Assembly (NCBI GenBank): GCA_016716365.1 | Contig: JADJWM010000018.1 | Span: 434,001 to 498,000 of the forward strand | Length of the DNA: 64,000 nt | DNA from: Chloracidobacterium sp. | GTDB lineage: Bacteria > Acidobacteriota > Blastocatellia > Pyrinomonadales > Pyrinomonadaceae | Direction: 5' to 3' | Notes under the pieces: generated by a model | The model's input: the letters and a program-made list of their open reading frames with translations, nothing else | Database searches by the model: none | Told to the model about the DNA's origin: nothing | Translations under genes and position numbers: made by a program | In this document: piece after piece, positions 46,148 to 54,686 of the stretch | Layout: every line of letters starts with the position of its first letter | Position numbering within the stretch: the first letter of the stretch is position 1

Positions 46148-46507
46148 ATGAAAGATTTTCGAAAACTAACGGTCTGGGAAAAATCTCATCAGTTGACGCT
46201 CGAATTATATTCGGCGACTAGGACTTTCCCCAAAGAAGAGCTTTTCGGGTTGACGAGCCAGATCCGTCGAGCCGCAGCCTCAATTCCAGCGAATATCGCC
46301 GAGGGATGCGGAAAAGGGTCGGACGCCGACTTTAGTCGTTTTCTTCAAATTAGCTTTGGTTCAGCTTGTGAGCTGGAATATCATCTCATTTTATCGAAGG
46401 ACTTAGAGCTTCTGTCAGATCCTGTTTACATCGAAATCAATAACGAACTCGTGTCCATAAAGAAGATGCTTGCGTCGTTAATTTCAAAGATCAAAGCCAA
46501 CCGTTGA
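46148..46507 (+). CDS. Four-helix-bundle (S23/IVP-like) protein
   Basis: 119 residues. FRKLTVWEKSHQLTLELYSATRTFP, QIRRAAASIPANIAEGCGK and FLQISFGSACELEYHLIL are the signatures of the 23S-rRNA-intervening-sequence protein family. These small pentameric bundles are often found as dispersed single genes. Short GCGATCAGCGG / CGCCGATCGCTGA sequences flank it like inverted ends. Role unknown. Confidence 0.9.
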   Translation: MKDFRKLTVWEKSHQLTLELYSATRTFPKEELFGLTSQIRRAAASIPANIAEGCGKGSDADFSRFLQISFGSACELEYHLILSKDLELLSDPVYIEINNELVSIKKMLASLISKIKANR

Positions 46508-46530
46508 TCGCCGATCGCTGACAGCTAATA

Positions 46531-47304
46531 ATGTTGAATTTTGCAATCCAAACCGCACGTGAAGCAGGGAATTTGCTGCTTGAAAAGTTCGGACGGATCT
46601 CGTCCGTGACAAAGAAGGGCGATATCAATCTGGTGACCGAGGCCGATCTGGCCTCGGAAGCGCTGATCATTGAAAGGATCAAGAGCTTTTATCCAAAGCA
46701 TTCGATACTTGCTGAAGAGTCGGGCGAGGCAGTCGTGAAGGGCGGCGATGCAAGCTGGAAGTGGATCATCGATCCGCTCGACGGCACGACCAACTATGCT
46801 CACGGCTACCCGTGCTTTTGCGTGACCATCGCACTTGAACACGCCGGAGAAATAGTTGTCGGCGTGACCTACGACCCGACGCGGGACGAGATGTTCGCGG
46901 CCGAGGAGGGCGAAGGCGCGAGCTTGAACCACAAGCCGATCAGCGTTTCGTCGGAATCGAGGCTTTCGGAATCGCTTATCGTGACGGGCTTTCCATATAA
47001 CTTTCGCGATATACCCAATTTTGAGAGGAGTCTGAAGGAATTTCTCTTAACGTCGCGCGGTGTTCGCCGCGATGGTTCGGCGGCGATCGATATGGCGTAT
47101 GTGGCGTGCGGCCGGTTCGACGGATTTTGGGAAGAGGGCCTTAATCCGTGGGATGTGGCGGCGGGCAAGCTGCTTATCGAAGAGGCCGGCGGCCGCATCA
47201 GCTACTACGACGGCTCTCCGTTCAGCATCTACAAGCCGCCGATCTGCGCCAGCAATGGGCTGATCCACGACCAGATGCTCGCGGTCCTGAGGCCGCGGGA
47301 CTGA
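46531..47304 (+). CDS. suhB: Inositol-1-monophosphatase family protein
   Basis: 257 residues. Metal-binding motifs are LAEESGE, WIIDPLDGTTNYAHGYPCFCVTIAL and the C-terminal WDVAAGKLLIEEAGGRIS, in the right order and spacing. It should hydrolyse inositol or related sugar phosphates with Mg; SuhB-type proteins also act in rRNA antitermination. Histidinol-phosphatase paralogues look similar, so the symbol is a family-level call. Confidence 0.87.
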   Translation: MLNFAIQTAREAGNLLLEKFGRISSVTKKGDINLVTEADLASEALIIERIKSFYPKHSILAEESGEAVVKGGDASWKWIIDPLDGTTNYAHGYPCFCVTIALEHAGEIVVGVTYDPTRDEMFAAEEGEGASLNHKPISVSSESRLSESLIVTGFPYNFRDIPNFERSLKEFLLTSRGVRRDGSAAIDMAYVACGRFDGFWEEGLNPWDVAAGKLLIEEAGGRISYYDGSPFSIYKPPICASNGLIHDQMLAVLRPRD

Positions 47305-47378
47305 GATGGTCAGCGGAGGGCGGCGGCCCGATCTTCGTGCGGGAAGTTGCAGATGTGCTAATCTAGCCGCAATCGAAT

Positions 47379-48251
47379 ATGTCGTGGTTTAAGAGAGACA
47401 AGCCCAAGATCGACGATGCGTCGAACGATGCCGAACGCAACGTGAGGACAGAAGGCATCTTCGTAAAGTGCCCGGAGTGCGAAAATCCGCTCTACAAACC
47501 GGAGCTCACCGAATCGCTCCAGGTCTGCACGCATTGCTCCCATCATTTTCGGTTCCCGGCCCGCGACCGGCTTGCCTCGCTGTTTGACGACGGCATTTAC
47601 GAGCGGCTGGATGAAGAAGTGACGTCGGCCGACCCTCTGAATTTTGTCGATACAAAGCCGTACAAAGAGCGGATCGAAGCCGCAAAGGCATCGTCGGGCC
47701 TGCCCGAAGCGATCGTTTCCGGCAGGGGCAAGGTCGGCGGGCACCTGGTCTATGCCGGTGCAATGGACATGTCGTTCATCGGCGGTTCGATGGGTTCGGC
47801 CGTCGGCGAGAAGATAACGAGGCTGATCGAACGGGCGTTAAAGGATGGAGGAGCGGTTGTGATCTTTGCGGCGTCGGGCGGTGCCAGAATGCAGGAAGGA
47901 GCCTTGAGCCTAATGCAGATGGGCAAGATCTCGGCGGCGCTGGCGATGCTTCACGACGCCCGGCTTCCGTTCATCTCAGTGCTGACCGATCCGACGACCG
48001 GAGGTGTGACCGCCAGTTTTGCGATGCTCGGCGATGTGAATCTTGCCGAACCGAAGGCGTTGATCGGGTTTGCCGGGCCGCGTGTTATCGAACAGACGAT
48101 CCGGCAAAAACTGCCGAAGGGCTTCCAGCGAAGCGAGTTCCTGCTCGAACACGGAATGGTCGATATGGTGGTTGACCGCCGCGAGATGAAAAATACCATC
48201 GTGCGAATGCTCGACTTTATGATGAATCCGGCGATCGCGGCGAAGGCGTGA
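47379..48251 (+). CDS. accD: Acetyl-CoA carboxylase carboxyltransferase subunit beta
   Basis: 290 residues. N-terminal zinc ribbon KCPECENPLY ... VCTHCSHHF, then the crotonase-like core with GAMDMSFIGGSMGSAVGEKITR, FAASGGARMQEGALSLMQM and PTTGGVTASFAMLGDV. It joins AccA to transfer the carboxyl group from biotin to acetyl-CoA, the first step of fatty acid synthesis. accA is not nearby. Confidence 0.96.
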   Translation: MSWFKRDKPKIDDASNDAERNVRTEGIFVKCPECENPLYKPELTESLQVCTHCSHHFRFPARDRLASLFDDGIYERLDEEVTSADPLNFVDTKPYKERIEAAKASSGLPEAIVSGRGKVGGHLVYAGAMDMSFIGGSMGSAVGEKITRLIERALKDGGAVVIFAASGGARMQEGALSLMQMGKISAALAMLHDARLPFISVLTDPTTGGVTASFAMLGDVNLAEPKALIGFAGPRVIEQTIRQKLPKGFQRSEFLLEHGMVDMVVDRREMKNTIVRMLDFMMNPAIAAKA

Positions 48252-48257
48252 CAAATT

Positions 48258-48713
48258 ATGCTTACCCAGATCCTAAGCGAGCTCTACCAGCGTGACCTTT
48301 CAAGACTTAAGGCCGAGATCGAGGCTTATCCGACTGAAGAGAGCCTTTGGGTTACCGGCGGCGATATCATCAATCCGGCCGGCAATCTTTGCCTCCACAT
48401 GGTCGGCAACCTGCGGCATTTCTTCGGTGCAGTGCTCAACGGCAGCGGATATGTCCGCGACCGCGACGCCGAATTCGCGACCAAGGGCGTTTCGCGTGCA
48501 GACCTTCTGGCAGGAGTAGACGCGGCCATCGCCGACATCGAATCGACGCTGGCCAACCTGTCGGACGAAGACCTTGAAAAGACCTATCCGATAGAGGTTT
48601 TCGGATCGCCGATGACCACCGGATTTTTCCTTACCCATCTGGCCACTCACTTGAACTGGCATCTCGGTCACATCAACTATCACCGTCGGCTTCTGGCCGG
48701 TTCGGGGTCGTGA
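48258..48713 (+). CDS. DinB-like / DUF1572-type protein
   Basis: 151 residues, four-helix bundle. The three-histidine metal set typical of DinB-like folds is visible in CLHMVGNLRHFF, HLATHLNWHLGHINYHRRLL. It follows accD by 6 bases on the same strand. DinB-family members include thiol-dependent transferases; the reaction here is unknown. Confidence 0.83.
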   Translation: MLTQILSELYQRDLSRLKAEIEAYPTEESLWVTGGDIINPAGNLCLHMVGNLRHFFGAVLNGSGYVRDRDAEFATKGVSRADLLAGVDAAIADIESTLANLSDEDLEKTYPIEVFGSPMTTGFFLTHLATHLNWHLGHINYHRRLLAGSGS

Positions 48714-48716
48714 CCC

Positions 48717-50261
48717 TCACGAACGCAGTTCTTTCTTGAGAATCTTTCCCGTCGCGCTCATCGGTAGTGATCCGACGAATTCGACGACACGCGGGCATTT
48801 ATAGACCGCTATGCGCTCTTTTGTCCATTCGATCAGTTCGTGCTCGGTCACGGTCATTTCTTCCCTCAGCACGACGACGGCCTTTACCTCTTCGCCCATC
48901 TTCTCGTCGGCGACGCCGATTACGGCCACTAGCGAGACGGCTTCGTGCTTGATCATCGCTTCCTCGACTTCGCGAGGATAGACGTTCATTCCGCCGCGGA
49001 TGATCAGGTCCTTTGTGCGGTCGACGATGAAAAAGAAACCGTCCTCGTCCTTGTAGGCAATGTCACCGGAATGCAGCCAGCCGTCACGGATGGTCTCGGC
49101 AGTTGCGTCGGGGCGGTTGTGGTAGCCCTTCATAACGTTGTGACCGCGATAGAGCAATTCGCCGGGTTCGCCGGGCGGCAGTTCGCTGCCTTCGGGATCG
49201 ACGATCTTTACTTCGACGCCCCAGACCGGCGTTCCCACAGAACCAGGCTTGCGGCCGAACTCCTTCTGATTAAAGGTGACGACGGGCGAGCCTTCGCTCA
49301 TCCCATAGCCTTCGTAGATCGGCACGCCGAAACGCTCCTCGAACTCTTCGAGCACTTTGATCGGGAGCGATGCACCACCGCTGACGGCGATCCTCAGATT
49401 TCTGGCGACGGCTTCGCGGGCGGCATCGTCGGCCGGATGATCGAGCAGGGCCCAATACATCGTCGGCACGCCGGCGAATACTGTGACCGAGTGCTTTTGC
49501 ATCGCGTCAAAAACGGCGGCCGCGTCAAACCTCGGCACCAGCACATTCGTCGTCGAGCGGTAAACGCCGGCAAGCATCAGAACCGTGAGCGCGAACACGT
49601 GGAAGAGCGGCAGCACGATGATCTGGACATCCTCGTGAGACGTTTCGAGGAAGTCGGCGCAGAGCATGGCGTTAAGAAAAAGGTTCGAATGGCTCAGCTC
49701 GGCACCCTTGGGTTTGCCGGTCGTGCCGGAGGTGTAAATGATGACGGCCGTGTCGTCGGCACCCGTCATCGCGGACTCGAACGCGGCGGGCTGGTTCGCG
49801 ACGAGGCCAGCAAACGTTTCGGCACCGTCGATCGGCGACGGTGCTCCCGGCAGGGCCGTCATCACATAGAAATTGCCGCACGAAGCCGTCGCCGAGAATG
49901 CCGCGTGGCCCATTGTTCCCATCGGCAGTTCCGCCGTTCCTTCGAAACAGAAGTAGGCTTTCGCACCGCTGTCTTTGAGGTGATACGCGATCTCGTCGGT
50001 CTTCAGAAGGACGCTCAGAGGCACGACAACAGCCCCGGCCTTTAGGATGCCGAAGAAGATGATCGGGAAAAATGGGAGGTTCGGGCACGAAATGGCTACG
50101 GTGTCGCCGACCGTGATGCCCGCCACCCTAAGGCCGTTTGCGACCTGATTTGCGGCCGCGTTGAGCTGGCCATAGGTCAGGCTGTTGTCGCCGAGGATGA
50201 TTGCCGGTTTGTCAGGGTATCTTCGGGCACTGTTTTCGAGCACCGCAGAGAGGTTCAACAT
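48717..50261 (-). CDS. Long-chain acyl-CoA ligase (AMP-forming)
   Basis: 514 residues. AMP-binding P-loop IIYTSGTTGKPKGAELSH, YEGYGMSEGSP, GWLHSGDIAYKDEDGFFFIVDRTKDLIIRGGMNVYPREVE and the C-terminal lysine in GKILKKELRS are all in place. It activates a carboxylic acid to acyl-AMP then acyl-CoA. It lies 15 bases after a KAS III-like gene, so the two probably work on a common acyl chain. Chain length cannot be read. Confidence 0.92.
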   Translation of the reverse strand: MLNLSAVLENSARRYPDKPAIILGDNSLTYGQLNAAANQVANGLRVAGITVGDTVAISCPNLPFFPIIFFGILKAGAVVVPLSVLLKTDEIAYHLKDSGAKAYFCFEGTAELPMGTMGHAAFSATASCGNFYVMTALPGAPSPIDGAETFAGLVANQPAAFESAMTGADDTAVIIYTSGTTGKPKGAELSHSNLFLNAMLCADFLETSHEDVQIIVLPLFHVFALTVLMLAGVYRSTTNVLVPRFDAAAVFDAMQKHSVTVFAGVPTMYWALLDHPADDAAREAVARNLRIAVSGGASLPIKVLEEFEERFGVPIYEGYGMSEGSPVVTFNQKEFGRKPGSVGTPVWGVEVKIVDPEGSELPPGEPGELLYRGHNVMKGYHNRPDATAETIRDGWLHSGDIAYKDEDGFFFIVDRTKDLIIRGGMNVYPREVEEAMIKHEAVSLVAVIGVADEKMGEEVKAVVVLREEMTVTEHELIEWTKERIAVYKCPRVVEFVGSLPMSATGKILKKELRS

Positions 50262-50276
50262 AGACTTATCTTGTTC

Positions 50277-51347
50277 TTAGAATTCGTAAACGATGGCGTT
50301 GCAGTGCATCCCGGCGCCGACCGAAGCCATCACCGCCTTCATCCCCCTCTCGATCCGATAGGCGCCGAGGCGGCCCTTTCTGATTAGGTCGAGCATCGTC
50401 GGGATGGTCGCGACAGAGGTGTTGCCCAGAAATTCGATCGTCGTCGGGACCTTTCCATCGAATTGCTCTTGCGCGACGCCGCATAGCTCTGCCAGGTTCT
50501 TCGTGATCGAGCAAAGCATTTTCGCATTCGCCTGATGAAACAGGAAGATCCCGACGTCGGTGATCGAGGTCCGGGCCTTGTCAAGCGCGTCCTTTATAAC
50601 GAGCGGCACCCACCTTGTTGCGTACTTATAGACCTCGCGGCCGTTCATATGGAAGTAGCAATCGCCTTCGACGCCCCGCTTGTTCGACGGGCCAAGGTAG
50701 ATGATGCGGTTGTCATCCTGCCCGTGAGAATAGGTGGCGTGCGAGATCAGACCGCCGTCGTTTATTTCACTGCGGGAAACGACACACGCACCGCAGCCAT
50801 CGGCAAGGATCATCGAATCGACGTCATGCGGATCGAGCATCCGCGAGGCGATCTCCAGCCCGACGACCAAGACGTGTTCGGCATCGCCGGCGGCCATGGC
50901 CTGATGGGCCTGGATGATGCCCTGCAGCCAGCCCGGGCAGCCGAAAAGAAGGTCGTAGGCGAAGCAGTTGTGGTTCGTGTCGTGAAGTTCGTGCTTCAAT
51001 GCGGCGGCGAGATTCGGGACCGTGTGAAAGGCCCCCGTTCCGGGCACCATGTTCCCGGCATTGTGCGCGACGATGATTCCCGAAAGGTCGTCGACGGATA
51101 TGCCCGCATCCTCGACCGCCAAACGCGAGGCCTCGGTCATCAGCCCGATCGAATCCTGGTCGAACGGAACATATCGCCGTTCGCGGATGCCGGTGATCTC
51201 TTCCAGCTTTGCGATGATCTCTTCGCTAGAGCGGTCGAGACGGTTGCCCTCTTTATCGTAAAACTCGTTCGCAAGGAATGACGAATTTGGCACGAGGAGA
51301 TCAGGTATCACGCTTCCGGTGCCGCGAATTACGGTGGTTGTCGTCAT
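50277..51347 (-). CDS. fabH: 3-oxoacyl-ACP synthase III-like enzyme
   Basis: 356 residues. The catalytic triad is Cys in DLLFGCPGWLQG, His in FLFHQANAKM and Asn in FLGNTSVATIP. It is longer than E. coli FabH (317) with an extra N-terminal region NEFYDKEGNRLD. FabH starts fatty acid synthesis, but its linkage to an acyl-CoA ligase points to a branch enzyme that may prime with a ligase-made acyl-CoA. Symbol is tentative. Confidence 0.82.
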   Translation of the reverse strand: MTTTTVIRGTGSVIPDLLVPNSSFLANEFYDKEGNRLDRSSEEIIAKLEEITGIRERRYVPFDQDSIGLMTEASRLAVEDAGISVDDLSGIIVAHNAGNMVPGTGAFHTVPNLAAALKHELHDTNHNCFAYDLLFGCPGWLQGIIQAHQAMAAGDAEHVLVVGLEIASRMLDPHDVDSMILADGCGACVVSRSEINDGGLISHATYSHGQDDNRIIYLGPSNKRGVEGDCYFHMNGREVYKYATRWVPLVIKDALDKARTSITDVGIFLFHQANAKMLCSITKNLAELCGVAQEQFDGKVPTTIEFLGNTSVATIPTMLDLIRKGRLGAYRIERGMKAVMASVGAGMHCNAIVYEF

Positions 51348-51470
51348 CAGGGTTTCCAGAGATCGCCCGGATGGGCTTGGTTCTTGGGACTTTTCACAAC
51401 TTTACGCCCAATTACCGAAATTGCAAGCCGCGATTTGTCAGGCCCGACGCGTCAGGCGAAAATTTCCCTG

Positions 51471-52780
51471 ATGGATTTCGAAACGGCGGTCAGGTATCTT
51501 CTTTCGCTCGGTAACGAGGTCGAGACGATGAAACTCGGGCTCGAGAGCGTTCGGCGTCTGCTCTTTGAACTCGGCGAGCCGCAGAAGAAGTATTTGAAAG
51601 TGCAGGTCGCCGGTACGAACGGCAAGGGCTCGGTCTGCGTGTTTCTGGATTCGATCTGCCGCGTGGCAGGGATCAGGGTGGGGCTTTACACTTCGCCGCA
51701 TCTGATCTCGATAACCGAACGCATAATGATAAACGGCGTTGAGATAGGTGAGGGTGACTTCGCGCGGCTGGCGACACGCGTTCGTGAGGCCTCGGAAGCG
51801 CTTGTCGCGGCCGGTGAAGTGGAGAATCTGCCGACTTTTTTTGAGCAGGTCACCGCCATAGCACTGCTGACGTTCGCCGAAGCAGGGGTGGAGTTGGCCA
51901 TTCTCGAGACGGGCTTGGGCGGACGGCTGGATGCTACGACCGCGGCCGAAGCCGAGATCGCCGCCATAACCCGCATCGACCTCGATCACCAGGAATATCT
52001 CGGTGATACGATCGAAGAGATCGCGGCGGAAAAAGCGGCGATAATCACGGCAGAAACTCAGGACGTAATTTTGGGAGAGCAATCGCGAGATGTGATGCGG
52101 TTGCTGCGAAAGCATTGTGCGGATCTCGGGCTCAATCCGCTAAATGACGAATACGAGCCATGGAGGCTTTTGGGACGCGACGACAGCACTTTCACTGTTG
52201 TTCTGTCGCTCTACCAACATCCGCCAATTACACTTGGACTCCGAGGAGAGCATCAAACTGAAAATGCGCAGACCGCAGTTCAAATAGCGAAAGCGCTGTT
52301 GTATCACGGTTTGTTCCTCGCCTATAAAGACGGTGAACAGGAGTTTCGCATAGTAGAGGGCCTCGAGAATGCGAGACATCCCGGCCGCCTCGAATACATC
52401 GGCAGATTTTTGCTCGACGGAGCGCATAACATCGGCGGAGCAAAAGCGTTGCGGCACTACGTCGATTATGAAGAAGAACGGCCGATCACGATGATCTTCG
52501 GTGCGATCGCGACAAGGACGTTGCCGAGATCGCAAAGATCCTCTGGCCGCGGGCTGAGCGTTTGATATTCACGCACCCCTCGAATTCTCGGGCGTTTGCG
52601 GCGGAGGATCTGAGAGAATTCCTACCCAATGAGGTTGATCCGGCCAAGGTGCACATCACGCAAAATGTCGCGGAGGCGGTCCGAATGGCCGAAGAATTGA
52701 CGCCGCCAGATTCGATCATCCTCGCTACGGGCTCGCTTTATTTGGTCGGCGAGGTTAGAAAAATAGCCCTAAGCCGTTAG
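51471..52780 (+). pseudogene. folC: folC folylpolyglutamate/dihydrofolate synthase, split by a one-base frameshift
   Basis: Start ATG 51471. The N-terminal part has VAGTNGKGSVCVFLDSIC (P-loop), LYTSPHLISITERI and LETGLGGRLDATTA; GAHNIGGAKAL follows. At 52506-52508 one base is missing: with it restored the next residues are GA(M/I)RDKDVAEIAKIL and the second frame runs on through LIFTHPSNSRAF to stop 52780. As read, translation ends early at 52565. FolC adds glutamate to folates and is normally essential, so a sequencing or assembly error is a serious possibility. Confidence 0.9.
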
Positions 52781-52834
52781 CTGTAAGCGATTAGCCATTG
52801 GTTCCTGCTACCGGCTAATGGCTTACAGCTTTTA
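52779..52834 (+). terminator. Intrinsic terminator of folC
   Basis: AGCTGTAAGC-g-ATTAGCC (52779-52796) pairs with GGCTAAT-g-GCTTACAGCT (52813-52830), one mismatch, with a 16-base loop and TTTTAT after it. It starts inside the folC stop codon. Confidence 0.85.
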
Positions 52835-52866
52835 TCAAAATAGCGTTTTCAGACTAAAATCATTTT

Positions 52867-53607
52867 ATGCACAAGATCGTATTGATACGCCACGGCGAGA
52901 GCCAGTGGAACAAGGAAAATCGTTTTACGGGCTGGAAGGACGTCGACCTTTCGGAGAAGGGCAGAGCCGAGGCGAAGGCCGCCGGCGAACTCTTGAAGGC
53001 CGATGGATATGTGTTCGACGAAGCCTACACGTCGGTGTTGAAGCGGGCGATCCGGACGCTTTGGATCGTCCTGAGCGAGATGGACCTGATGTGGATACCG
53101 GAGACGAAGTCGTGGCTGCTGAACGAGCGGCACTACGGCGGGCTGCAGGGCCTGGACAAGGCCGAAACGGCGGCGAGGTTCGGCGATGAGCAGGTCCTGA
53201 TCTGGCGAAGGAGTTACGATGTGCCGCCGCCGGAGCTGGATGAGACGGACGAGCGTTGGCTAGGTAGCGATCCGCGCTACGCTGGTATCGAGAATTTCCC
53301 AAAGACGGAGTGCCTGAAAGACACGGTCGCCCGCGTTATCCCGTATTGGGAGAACGAGATCGGGCCAAAGGTGAAGGCCGGCAAACGCCTGATCGTTGCG
53401 GCGCACGGCAACAGCCTGCGGGCGTTGGTCAAGCATCTCGACGGGATCTCTGATGAAGAGATCGTCAAGCTGAACATCCCGACGGGCGTCCCTCTTGTTT
53501 ATGAACTTGATGACAACCTGAACCGGATCAACAGCTATTATCTCGGCGACCCGGAGGCTATCGCAGCGGCTCAGCAGGCGGTCGCGAACCAGGGCAAGGC
53601 GAAATAA
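52867..53607 (+). CDS. gpmA: 2,3-bisphosphoglycerate-dependent phosphoglycerate mutase
   Basis: 246 residues. [23 protein letters not shown] has the phosphohistidine [13 protein letters not shown] and [18 protein letters not shown] follow, and [17 protein letters not shown] holds the second histidine. Length and all motifs fit the cofactor-dependent glycolytic mutase. Confidence 0.94.
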   Translation: MHKIVLIRHGESQWNKENRFTGWKDVDLSEKGRAEAKAAGELLKADGYVFDEAYTSVLKRAIRTLWIVLSEMDLMWIPETKSWLLNERHYGGLQGLDKAETAARFGDEQVLIWRRSYDVPPPELDETDERWLGSDPRYAGIENFPKTECLKDTVARVIPYWENEIGPKVKAGKRLIVAAHGNSLRALVKHLDGISDEEIVKLNIPTGVPLVYELDDNLNRINSYYLGDPEAIAAAQQAVANQGKAK

Positions 53608-53690
53608 AGTGAGAGAGTGAAAGAGTGAAAGAGTCAAAAGGTGAAAATGGGAAGCAGGCCATTTCCTTTTTCACTTTTTCACTTTTATAC
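53608..53690 (+). terminator. Repeat-built hairpin between gpmA and yeiH
   Basis: GTGAGAGA/GTGAAAGA octamers (53609-53633) can pair with CTTTTTCACTTTTTCACTTT (about 53666-53688), followed by TATACTTT. It is a plausible terminator made of simple repeats. Confidence 0.45.
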
Positions 53691-53703
53691 TTTGGGACTT
53701 CGT

Positions 53704-54636
53704 ATGTCCTGGCAAAAGGCCCTCTTTTTCATTCTGGTCCTGTTCCTATTGTCGCCGTGGGGTTCGCCAGCGATGGCTCTCGCGCTCGGGCTGGTGATGG
53801 CGTTTACCATTGGCAACCCATTTCCCGAACTGTCGGGAAATCCGGCCAAATATTTGCTCCAAACTTCGGTCGTTCTTCTCGGTTTCGGGATGAACCTCTC
53901 GGCGGTCTATAAAGCCGGAAAAGAAGGTATCATTTTTATCGTTTGTGTGGTTTTCGGCGCCCTCCTGCTCGGCTTTTTAATAGGAAAACTTCTGAAAACG
54001 CCGGGACGGATCACGACGCTTGTGTCGACCGGTACGGCCATCTGCGGCGGAAGCGCGATCGCGGCCATCGGCCCCGCGATCAAGGCCGAGCACGACGAGA
54101 TGTCGGTTTCGCTTGGAACAATATTCGTTCTTAACGCGGCGGCCCTTTTCCTTTTTCCGGCGATCGGCCATTCGATCGGGATGACCGAAGCACAGTTCGG
54201 ACTCTGGTCGGCCATCGCGATCCAGGATACAAGCTCGGTCGTCGGCGCATCGTCGCTTTACGGCCCGCAGGCGCTTGCGGTCGCGACGACTGTGAAGCTT
54301 GCCCGGGCGCTCTGGATCGCTCCGCTTGCCCTTGCGTTGGCGTTCGTTTATCGCGACAGCGGCTCGAAGACTAAGATCGCCATCCCGTGGTTCATTTTCC
54401 TTTTTGTTGCGGCGGCAGCTATCCGAACATTCGCTCCCGACAAAACTCCGCCCAGCCTTTTCGACGCGATCGTCAATCTCGCCAAGGCCGGCTTTACGGT
54501 CACGCTTTTCCTGATCGGGCTCAGCCTGACGCGGCAGATGCTTCGCCGCGTCGGTTGGCGGCCATTTATGCTCGGTACGGTACTTTGGCTGATCATCGCT
54601 TCGGCGGCCCTTTGGGCCGTGCTTAGGTTTGGATAA
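53704..54636 (+). CDS. yeiH: YeiH/UPF0324-family putative transporter
   Basis: 310 residues from ATG 53704 ([13 protein letters not shown]); the frame also runs upstream into the repeat hairpin but that start is unlikely. About ten membrane helices and the family signatures [30 protein letters not shown] and [20 protein letters not shown] are present. YeiH is annotated as a putative sulfate exporter; evidence for the substrate is limited. Confidence 0.9.
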   Translation: MSWQKALFFILVLFLLSPWGSPAMALALGLVMAFTIGNPFPELSGNPAKYLLQTSVVLLGFGMNLSAVYKAGKEGIIFIVCVVFGALLLGFLIGKLLKTPGRITTLVSTGTAICGGSAIAAIGPAIKAEHDEMSVSLGTIFVLNAAALFLFPAIGHSIGMTEAQFGLWSAIAIQDTSSVVGASSLYGPQALAVATTVKLARALWIAPLALALAFVYRDSGSKTKIAIPWFIFLFVAAAAIRTFAPDKTPPSLFDAIVNLAKAGFTVTLFLIGLSLTRQMLRRVGWRPFMLGTVLWLIIASAALWAVLRFG

Positions 54637-54686
54637 ACAGCTTGGTATAATGCTCGTTTCGGCAATGTCCGCTGAAGTTGACCGTA

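Noticed and set aside
48945..50045. Antisense open frame of 366 codons over the acyl-CoA ligase
   Set aside because: Shadow frame; the ligase has all its AMP-binding motifs on the other strand.
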